Positions 58,157 to 64,000 of a stretch of DNA of 64,000 bases are shown here, one piece after another. The position numbers were made by a program, and so were the translations under genes. The stretch is from NCBI RefSeq assembly GCF_014174515.1, contig NZ_JACJUG010000022.1, forward strand, positions 32,062 to 96,061, read 5' to 3'. Position 1 is the first letter of the stretch, and each line of letters begins with the position of its first letter. The notes beneath the pieces were generated by a model. That model was given only the letters and a program-made list of their open reading frames with translations, made no database searches and had not been told where the DNA came from. The stretch comes from Mitsuaria sp. WAJ17 (GTDB lineage: Bacteria > Pseudomonadota > Gammaproteobacteria > Burkholderiales > Burkholderiaceae_C).

Positions 58157-58725
58157 AGCAGAAACGCTTGGTTGTCTTGCTGGCCGTGATGGTGGGGCTC
58201 CTGGGGTTGCGCGCATGGAGCTGGCTCCATGCGGACGACATGGCACACCCGGTGGTTCGCTCTACGCCGCAGCCTGCCGGTCTCCGGCCATTGGCGGATG
58301 CCGCTTCCTCCGTTGATTTGCCAGCTGGCGCGCAGGATGCCGCAGCAGGCACGCGCGACCCGGACACTGCCGAGCCGGGCAATGCCTTTGCTTCACGGCT
58401 GCAAGTGGTGCTTCAGCAGCCTGTCACTCCGCCTGCGCCCAAACCGGCGACGCCCGCGACGGCGACTTCGGCCGTTACCGCTCCAGTGGGCCAGCCCTTG
58501 GCTGAGCCTGCCGCGGTTCGACCTCCCATGAGCGCGATAGGGACCTGGCAGGACGAGCTGGGCCTCAGTGTGTTCATTGCCATCCCCCAAGGGGTGAGGC
58601 AGGGCAGGGTGGGCGATGTCTTGTTGGCGGAGTACCGCATCGCCAGCATCACGCCACAGCAGGTGAGGGTGGTCCATTTGCCCAGCAACAAAGAAATGAT
58701 GCTGCCCATCTCGGCGGCAAGGTAG
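58153..58725 (+). CDS. PilP/GspC-like periplasmic linker protein
   Basis: This 190-aa protein overlaps the previous stop (ATGA). It has an N-terminal anchor (VVLLAVMVGLLGLRAW), a Pro/Ala-rich linker and a C-terminal homology-region-like fold (GRVGDVLLAEYRIASITPQQ and VRVVHLPSNKEMMLPI). HR/PilP domains contact the N0 domain of the secretin and join the inner and outer membrane parts. It is the likely link to the secretin encoded 6 bp downstream. Confidence 0.68.
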   Translation: MKQKRLVVLLAVMVGLLGLRAWSWLHADDMAHPVVRSTPQPAGLRPLADAASSVDLPAGAQDAAAGTRDPDTAEPGNAFASRLQVVLQQPVTPPAPKPATPATATSAVTAPVGQPLAEPAAVRPPMSAIGTWQDELGLSVFIAIPQGVRQGRVGDVLLAEYRIASITPQQVRVVHLPSNKEMMLPISAAR

Positions 58726-58731
58726 GTTCAG

Positions 58732-60702
58732 GTGCTCAAGAAATCAATGACGGTGGTTGCTGCAGCGGCAGTGCTGACGGGGTGCTCGGGCTACCGCGCG
58801 TATCGGGAAGGTCAAGCCCATCTTGCTGAAGGGAAGGTACAGGCAGGGCTCACCAAGCTGAAAGAGGCATCTGACCAAGATCCCGGCAATGTTGAGTACC
58901 GACGTAGCTACTTTACGGAGCGGGAAAGTGCGACGAATGCACTGATGCGGCGGGCTGATCAGGCGATAGGGTCTGGGGACTTTGACGACGCCCAGCAGGC
59001 CTACGCCCAGGTGTTGGCGATTGACCCTGTAAACGCCAGAGCGACGGCGGGGACCGCGCGAGTCGCAGATGCCCAGCGACACTGGGCCATTCTCGACGGG
59101 GCTCAAGACCTGGCACGCAAAGGCGATGTGGAGACGGCGCTCTCACGAACGCAGCAGGTCCTGTCGGAGAACCCCAACAACGCGCGGGCTACGGCGATGT
59201 ATCGCCAGCTCTCACGTCAGCAGGCGGACAAGACGGGCAAGGAGTTAGGCATCTACCCTCGACTGAAGGAAGCCTATCGCAAGCCGGTGAGCTTGAACTT
59301 TTCGGGCGCCACCTTGCAACAGGTGTTCGAGGCCTTGAAGCAGGCTTCAGGCTTGAACTATGTGATCGACAAGGATGTGCGCGCAGACCAGCGCGTGACC
59401 CTGTCCGTGACGGCCAAGCCCGTTGAGGACATCCTTCGCCTGCTGTTGGCCACCAACCAGCTGGAACGACGTGTCCTGGACGAGGACACCTTGCTCGTCT
59501 ACCCCAACACGCCGGCCAAGCAGGCGGAGTACCGGGAGATGATCGTGAGGACTTTCTACCTGAGCACTGCTGAAGCGAGCAAGGTGGCGACCCTGGCCAG
59601 GACGATTGCTCGGGCGCGGGACGTGGTGGTGGATGAGAAGCTCAACACCCTGGTCGTTCGGGACAGTGCCGAGGTCGTGCGCCTGGTCGAGAAGCTGGTG
59701 GCGACGCAGGATGTCGCGGAGCCCGAGGTCATGCTGGAGCTCGAGGTGCTGGAGGTCAGCGTGAACCGCTTGCTCGAGATGGGCGTCACCTGGCCCAGCT
59801 CTATCTCCGCCACGCTCAGTGGAGCCGCAGGCGCTGGTCAGCTCACGCTCAACGAATGGCGCCATCGCAGCGCCGATATGGTGAAGCTCAATGTGGGCAA
59901 TCCCATGGCAGCGGCCCAGCTGCGCAGCCAGGTGGGCAGTGCCAACCTACTTGCCAATCCCCGCATCCGGGTCAGGAATCGACAGTCCGCCAAGATCCTG
60001 ATCGGCGAGCGTGTGCCGGTCTTCACGACGGTGGCGACGGCGAACGTTGGTACGGCTGAATCCGTGAACTACCTGGATGTGGGGCTGAAGCTCGACATCG
60101 AGCCTACGGTGTCGGTCGACAACGATGTGTCGATGAAGCTGTCACTGGAGGTCTCCAACATCATCGAGACCATCTCGCGCGCCAGCGGCGCGCAGGCCTA
60201 CCGAATCGGCACGCGCAACACTTCGACAGCACTGCGGGTACGCGACGGTGAGACCAACATCCTGGCTGGGCTGATCAAGCGCGATGAGCAGCGATCCAAC
60301 ACCGGTGTGCCCGGCCTGAACGAGATTCCTCTCCTGAGCAAGCTCTTTGGCGGCAGCCGTGACAACGATTCGCGGACCGAGATTGTGCTGCTGGTCACGC
60401 CGCACATCGTCCGCAACATCGAGCCCCCTGGCATCGGGCTGCAAGAGTTCATGTCGGGCACCGATGCAGCCGCCGGGGCGGCGCCCATTCAGCTGGGGAC
60501 GCCGGCTCCTTCATCGCAAGCACCCACACGCGTCGAACAGGTCAACCCCTTCCCCGGCCGTCCCACGATGACGCCCAATGCGCCCATTCTGCCGCCAAGA
60601 AACGCGCCTGCCTTACCTCCGGGAGGGCCGGGAACCGGCGTGCCGGGGCAGACGTCGGGAACCGCCCCGTCCACACCGCCGCGATCCTCCTTTGCTCCTT
60701 GA
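58732..60702 (+). CDS. gspD-like: Outer-membrane secretin lipoprotein with N-terminal TPR region
   Basis: This 656-aa protein has a lipoprotein signal (VVAAAAVLTGCSGY), a TPR-like helical part (ADQAIGSGDFDDAQQAYAQVLAIDPVNARA, read in two parts), an N0/STN-type domain (LQQVFEALKQASGLNYVIDKDV, in two parts) and secretin N and pore domains. The pore part shows RLVEKLVATQDVAEPEVMLELEV, NLLANPRIRVRNRQSAKILIGERVPVFTT and GVPGLNEIPLLSKLFGG. It forms the outer-membrane channel. The TPR-secretin fusion differs from the classic GspD. The C-terminus is Pro-rich. The start is GTG 58732; ATG 58747 is the alternative. Confidence 0.9.
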   Translation: MLKKSMTVVAAAAVLTGCSGYRAYREGQAHLAEGKVQAGLTKLKEASDQDPGNVEYRRSYFTERESATNALMRRADQAIGSGDFDDAQQAYAQVLAIDPVNARATAGTARVADAQRHWAILDGAQDLARKGDVETALSRTQQVLSENPNNARATAMYRQLSRQQADKTGKELGIYPRLKEAYRKPVSLNFSGATLQQVFEALKQASGLNYVIDKDVRADQRVTLSVTAKPVEDILRLLLATNQLERRVLDEDTLLVYPNTPAKQAEYREMIVRTFYLSTAEASKVATLARTIARARDVVVDEKLNTLVVRDSAEVVRLVEKLVATQDVAEPEVMLELEVLEVSVNRLLEMGVTWPSSISATLSGAAGAGQLTLNEWRHRSADMVKLNVGNPMAAAQLRSQVGSANLLANPRIRVRNRQSAKILIGERVPVFTTVATANVGTAESVNYLDVGLKLDIEPTVSVDNDVSMKLSLEVSNIIETISRASGAQAYRIGTRNTSTALRVRDGETNILAGLIKRDEQRSNTGVPGLNEIPLLSKLFGGSRDNDSRTEIVLLVTPHIVRNIEPPGIGLQEFMSGTDAAAGAAPIQLGTPAPSSQAPTRVEQVNPFPGRPTMTPNAPILPPRNAPALPPGGPGTGVPGQTSGTAPSTPPRSSFAP

Positions 60703-60708
60703 TCGACC

Positions 60709-61176
60709 ATGGCTCGCGGGTTTTCTTTGATCGAGCTGCTGGTCGTCGTCGCCATCATGGCGGTGCTGGCCAGCATTGGCTTTCCCTTGGCGGAGCTCGC
60801 GCATCGGCGTTCGCAGGAGGAGGAACTGCGCAGGTCCTTACGGGAGATCCGCTCTGCGTTGGATGCCTACAAGCGAGCCTCTGATGCGGGGTTGGTCGCC
60901 CGTCCGGTCGGTGGCTCTGGCTATCCGCCTTCGCTGCAGGTGCTGGTAGAGGGGGCGCCCAATGCTCAGATGCCCATGGCGGGCAAGCTCATCTTTTTGC
61001 GTCGCCTTCCCCGGGACCCGATGGCCCCGGCGGCGGTCGTGGACGCCGCCGATACCTGGGCCCTGCGCAGCTATGACAGCGCCTTCAACGACCCCAAGCC
61101 AGGACGCGACGTGTTCGACGTCCATTCCAAGGCGGAAGGCTCGGGGCTGGACGGGAGGCCTTATCGTGACTGGTAA
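60709..61176 (+). CDS. Pseudopilin, GspG-like
   Basis: This 155-aa protein begins with the prepilin motif GFSLIELLVVVAIMAVLASI (Gly-Phe cleavage site, Glu at +5) directly after MAR. The rest has PPSLQVLVEG and a C-terminal DVFDVHSKAEGSG, resembling short GspG/GspH-type proteins. It starts 6 bp after the secretin stop. It is probably a minor pseudopilin of the same machine. The following gene overlaps its 3' end. Confidence 0.82.
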   Translation: MARGFSLIELLVVVAIMAVLASIGFPLAELAHRRSQEEELRRSLREIRSALDAYKRASDAGLVARPVGGSGYPPSLQVLVEGAPNAQMPMAGKLIFLRRLPRDPMAPAAVVDAADTWALRSYDSAFNDPKPGRDVFDVHSKAEGSGLDGRPYRDW

Positions 61177-61549
61177 AGGACTGAGGACTGGCTTCACGGT
61201 GGTCGAGCTGCTGGTGGTCATGGCCATCATCGCTGCCTTGCTCACGCTGGCCGCGCCCCGCTACTTCGATTCGTTGGAACGGGCCAAGGAATCGGCACTT
61301 CGCACCGACCTTCGGATCATGCGCGAGGCCATTGACAAGCATCGGGCGGACACTGGGCGCTTGCCCCAGGGCTTGGACCAGTTGGTCGAGGCCCGCTACT
61401 TGCGCGCCATCCCGCTGGATCCGATCACGGACCGAGCGGACACCTGGGTACTCAGTCAGGACTCAGTGGGTGGCCTGAGCGGTGTCGTGGATGTGCATAG
61501 CGGTGCACCTGGCACCGCGCGGGATGGCACAAGCTACTCGAGCTGGTGA
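61166..61549 (+). CDS. Pseudopilin, GspG-like, second copy
   Basis: This 127-aa protein starts at GTG 61166 with GGGAGG upstream and overlaps the previous gene by 11 bases. It has the prepilin motif GFTVVELLVVMAIIAALLTL and a short GspG-like end (LPQGLDQLVEARYLRAIPLD, DVHSGAPG). The shared VHS-type ending with the preceding protein suggests the two arose by duplication. Confidence 0.8.
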   Translation: MTGKGLRTGFTVVELLVVMAIIAALLTLAAPRYFDSLERAKESALRTDLRIMREAIDKHRADTGRLPQGLDQLVEARYLRAIPLDPITDRADTWVLSQDSVGGLSGVVDVHSGAPGTARDGTSYSSW

Positions 61550-61974
61550 CGATGAACGATCAGCGCGGATTCACCTACCTTGGCGTGCTACTGGCGGTCG
61601 CCTTGATCGGCTTGGGCCTGTCGCTTGCTTCCGAGGTCTGGAGCACCACGGCGCGCAGGCAGCGGCAGGTGCAGCTGGAGTGGGTGGGACAGCAGTACGT
61701 CCAGGCCATTGGCAGCTACTACGAATCTACACCCGGGCGCGTCAAGGCCTTTCCCAAATCGATTGAAGATTTGTTGGACGACAAACGGGTCCCGTTTGCG
61801 CGTCGGCACTTGCGGCAGCCCTATCCCAATCCGCTGAGTGGTCGGCTGGAGTGGGAACTGATCCGGACCCCCGATGGAGGATTTCGTTGTGTTGGGCCCT
61901 TGCGATCCAATGACGAATTGCATAGTGCCGGGCCATTCTGCTACCGGCCCGACGGGGCTTCGCGGGGAGGCTAA
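61546..61974 (+). CDS. Pseudopilin-like protein, third in series
   Basis: This 142-aa protein starts at GTG 61546 in a GTGA overlap with the previous stop, or at ATG 61552. It has a prepilin-like motif RGFTYLGVLLAVALIGLGLS, but Tyr-Leu replaces the usual Glu at +5, as in the GspK-like tip pseudopilins that lack this Glu. The C-terminus has two Cys (FRCVGPLRS and PFCYRPDG) that may form a disulphide. It ends the operon. Confidence 0.7.
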   Translation: MTMNDQRGFTYLGVLLAVALIGLGLSLASEVWSTTARRQRQVQLEWVGQQYVQAIGSYYESTPGRVKAFPKSIEDLLDDKRVPFARRHLRQPYPNPLSGRLEWELIRTPDGGFRCVGPLRSNDELHSAGPFCYRPDGASRGG

Positions 61975-62106
61975 GGCGATCTCAACGAATCTGTCGCGCA
62001 ATACGGACGCCGGTCTTGATACTCACGCCATCGAGTCAAGTTCAACGGGCGGTGCATGACTGGCTCCGGCTGCATTTCAATCAAGCCAGTCAACGGGACA
62101 AACAAT

Positions 62107-62850
62107 ATGGCACAAGACGAGACTGATCAACGAAACGATGCGCCTGTCGCCGGAGTAGGAATAGACCTGCTTGAAAGGCTGTGGGATGCACGATGGGCGC
62201 TGCGCTTGGTGTGCGTCCTGCTGTTCTTTGACCAGGCCATGTTGCTTCACGTCAAACGGGGCATGTGGCAATGGTCAGAGGTCGGAAAGCGTGTGCTCGA
62301 TGATGTCGGCTGGTTGGCTGCCGTCTTCGTTGCCTTTAGCACTCTTGTAGCCATCGTAATTCCTGCAGGCTTCATGGTCATCCGCCTCCTCGCTGAAGAA
62401 CTTAGGCTCCAGCTTCCGCGCGGCTTAACCAGCCCAAGACAAGAATCGATCAGACGTTCCGACGGATTCGTGTACGCGAGTGATTTTCATCGCCTGGCGC
62501 TCAAGGAACAAAGTGAATTCCTCCTGCGAATATTTGACAGCGATCAACGGAGCAAGAGGGCCAGCGAGCTTGCGGTAGAGCGTATGGGCGACCTTGTCGC
62601 TGCTGCGCTGGTCGCTGGGCTCACAGATTGGTTGCTGGGCCTTCATTCACCCGGGGGCGTCAGCTTGATCGGAGCGATCGAATCTGCGTTGGGGCAGTGG
62701 ATGGGAGTCGCGACCACGATCGTCTTGCTTTGCGCTGGCGCGCTTCTGAAGGTTGCTTGGTTCCCCCCATACCGCCCGAATGTCATCTACTTTCCACCAC
62801 TGGACGAGGAGCAGCGTAGGACAGCACGCGAGGGCCATCGCCCCGGATGA
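62107..62850 (+). CDS. Uncharacterised membrane protein
   Basis: This 247-aa protein has a membrane segment near LRLVCVLLFFDQAMLLH, two central ones (VGWLAAVFVAFSTLVAIVIPAGF and LVAAALVAGLTDWLLGL) and one near MGVATTIVLLCAGALLKVAW. I do not recognise the family. ATG 62107 was chosen over a start at 62056 because the protein-like sequence begins there (MAQDETDQ). It is not clearly linked to the secretion operon; a 132-bp gap separates them. The function is unknown. Confidence 0.5.
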   Translation: MAQDETDQRNDAPVAGVGIDLLERLWDARWALRLVCVLLFFDQAMLLHVKRGMWQWSEVGKRVLDDVGWLAAVFVAFSTLVAIVIPAGFMVIRLLAEELRLQLPRGLTSPRQESIRRSDGFVYASDFHRLALKEQSEFLLRIFDSDQRSKRASELAVERMGDLVAAALVAGLTDWLLGLHSPGGVSLIGAIESALGQWMGVATTIVLLCAGALLKVAWFPPYRPNVIYFPPLDEEQRRTAREGHRPG

Positions 62851-63122
62851 GAAGGATGGGACATTCGAAGGAAGCCACCTTGCCGTTGCTGAGCAAGGGG
62901 CCCAGAGGCCGATCGATTGACGACAGCTTGGCGATGCAAGTGGCATTCAAACGTCGAGGCGCAACGTCGACGCTCTATGCATGCTGGATTGCTTCATGCC
63001 GCGGTGGCCAGCATGGAGGGCGAATGGCATGAGGTGACAGCCTGGCGTCTGCAATCAAGCAGCGCTGGGCAACAATAGCTATGCGCCGGCAATAGCCGTT
63101 CTGAACGTTCGAACTCCTGCAC

Positions 63123-63671
63123 ATGATCGTCTTCCTGGATACAGAGTTCACGGACCTTCTTCGCCCTGAACTCCTCAGCATGGGGCTTGTCAGCCTGGAC
63201 GGACGCGAGCACTACGTCGAACTGAACCTGTCGAGCGAAGTTGGCATCGCTCGCCGGAGGGCCGCTTCCAAGTTCGTCCTCTTTGAAGGAGTCCTGGACC
63301 AGTGGGACAAGGTCGCCAATGCCGCCTCGACTGAATGGGAGATGGGCCGCCGAACCGGCGAATGGCTGCTCTCGATGTCCGAGGAGGCCAGCGCTCGAGT
63401 CGAAGTGGCCTTTGACTACCCTGCGGACTTTGAGCTGCTGGCACTTTCCGTCCGCAATGCAGGACTGTGGGAGCAGGTGCGTGAATCGGTACTCCCAGTC
63501 AACATCGGCGCCCTTTCTGGTAGCCCAACCGGTGAAATCGCTGCCGAGGAGTGCTTCCGCGATCTTCGAAAGCGAGGGCTGGGCCGTCATCACGCCTTGG
63601 CTGACGCTCTTGCGCTTCGAGCCGCCTATCAGGCGGTGAAGGCGCTGGCTATGAATGTCGGGAGCGCATAG
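63123..63671 (+). CDS. DEDD-type 3'-5' exonuclease-like protein (Rv2179c-like)
   Basis: This 182-aa protein starts MIVFLDTEFTDLLRPELLSMGLV, with DxE as in exonuclease motif I. FDYPADFELLALSV matches motif II (Asp), and RHHALADALALRAAY matches motif III (His and Asp). This is the pattern of the small 3'-5' exoribonuclease family around Mycobacterium Rv2179c. It would trim single-stranded RNA or DNA ends. No partner gene is visible. The start is the first codon with a protein-like N-terminus. Confidence 0.72.
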   Translation: MIVFLDTEFTDLLRPELLSMGLVSLDGREHYVELNLSSEVGIARRRAASKFVLFEGVLDQWDKVANAASTEWEMGRRTGEWLLSMSEEASARVEVAFDYPADFELLALSVRNAGLWEQVRESVLPVNIGALSGSPTGEIAAEECFRDLRKRGLGRHHALADALALRAAYQAVKALAMNVGSA

Positions 63672-63966
63672 GCGGAAATGAGGCCCCATAAGTGGCAGTC
63701 AAGGCTCTTTGGTTGAGCGCCCCTTTGGCCCGACGGACAGCATTGCAGCGATCTCGGTCGGCGCCGTTCATCGTGCGCATGGTGGCGGCCTCAATCCGGT
63801 CAACGAGCCGCAAGCCGTGGTGCGCTCTCAGCGACTGCTCCGTGAGTTGCAGCAGTCGCTCGCCACAACAATCGTAAGCAATGGGATGGACGCCCCCACC
63901 CGTAGACGGCATCGAAGTGCCACAGTGGATGTGTCAGCAACCACTCGATCGGAAGGAGCGTCCACC
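63672..63966. other. Left flank of an IS110/IS1111-family element, non-coding
   Basis: This stretch lies upstream of the transposase start. Members of the IS110 family carry a non-coding RNA on one flank that guides target and donor recognition. In IS110-group elements it lies upstream of the transposase, in IS1111-group elements downstream. I cannot mark an RNA here; the reverse-strand frame across 63649-63912 is not supported as a gene. Confidence 0.35.
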
Positions 63967-64000
63967 ATGGAGATTACGACGATCGGCCTCGATCTGGCCA
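63967..64000 (+). CDS. IS110/IS1111-family transposase, first codons only
   Basis: The window ends within this gene. It starts MEITTIGLDLA, the usual N-terminus of IS110/IS1111-family DEDD recombinases (TTIGxDLA, with the first catalytic Asp), and a GGAAGGAG Shine-Dalgarno precedes the ATG at 63967. These enzymes move a circular element using a guide RNA. Only 11 residues are visible, so group and integrity are unknown. Confidence 0.7.
   Translation, partial: MEITTIGLDLA

Noticed and set aside
62847..63032. 61-codon gene overlapping the membrane-protein stop by ATGA
   Set aside because: The product has no recognisable features and no Shine-Dalgarno; the overlap is probably chance.
63681..63700. 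Second end of the Tn7-like transposon
   Set aside because: CCATAAGTGGCAG is only partly similar to the repeat and is in direct, not inverted, orientation.
63649..63912. Reverse-strand 87-codon gene before the transposase
   Set aside because: It overlaps the exonuclease-like gene and the IS110 flank, and no family was recognised.

Overview
The window (64 kb, mostly about 65-70% G+C) looks like a chromosome segment of a betaproteobacterium of the order Burkholderiales, probably near the Roseateles/Rubrivivax/Leptothrix group. The reasons are the very high G+C of the core genes, DUF883/holin-like envelope genes, a stand-alone class II (B12-dependent) ribonucleotide reductase and many Burkholderiales-type protein families. 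This placement is an inference from gene content, not a search. I saw no rRNA or tRNA gene and no CRISPR array.

Positions 1-12.6 kb hold housekeeping and envelope genes: the end of a FemAB/GNAT-like acetyltransferase, a lipoprotein di-heme cytochrome c peroxidase, a Spy/CpxP-like periplasmic protein with its own two-component system, a DUF883 protein, a response regulator with a degenerate GGDEF and an intact EAL domain, a holin-like membrane protein with a YqjK-like partner, and a YgiQ radical SAM protein.

Positions 11.8-21.4 kb hold a TetR-regulated tripartite RND efflux pump, with a perfect 9-bp inverted repeat between regulator and pump. Directly after it lies a three-gene graspetide (microviridin-type) locus. 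It has an 85-aa precursor with the PFFARFLE leader motif and two near-identical cores (TMKYPSDGDDH and TLKYPSDGDDH), then two ATP-grasp ligases, one MdnB-like and one MdnC-like. No dedicated transporter or protease is visible nearby.

Positions 21.9-35.4 kb return to ordinary genes: a cold-shock protein, an NnrS-like membrane protein, a TonB-dependent receptor, a molybdopterin oxidoreductase, an alpha/beta hydrolase, a PilZ protein, a DUF1134 protein and nrdJ.

About 30 bp after the nrdJ stop a Tn7-like transposon begins. Its end carries three 19-bp repeats spaced 21-22 bp, followed by a terminator, a reverse-strand cargo gene, a small DNA-binding-like protein, and tnsA, tnsB, tnsC and tniQ homologues. 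The tnsC homologue is cut by one in-frame TAG codon. The opposite transposon end was not found. An IS3-family remnant follows tniQ.

Positions 43.8-52.4 kb are lower in G+C and encode two secreted RHS/YD-repeat proteins. The second has nine Ig-like repeats, an RHS core and a variable C-terminal domain with a His/Cys pair. It overlaps a small membrane protein that may be its immunity factor, and an orphan lipoprotein follows.

Positions 53.0-62.0 kb encode a compact ten-gene operon for a type II secretion/MSHA-pilus-like machine: pseudopilin, inner-membrane platform, ATPase, PilM-position protein, PilN-, PilO- and PilP-like proteins, a lipoprotein secretin with an N-terminal TPR region, and three more pseudopilin-like proteins. 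It may export the neighbouring signal-peptide RHS proteins, but this is a hypothesis. The window ends with a membrane protein, a DEDD-type exonuclease-like protein and the first codons of an IS110/IS1111-family transposase.
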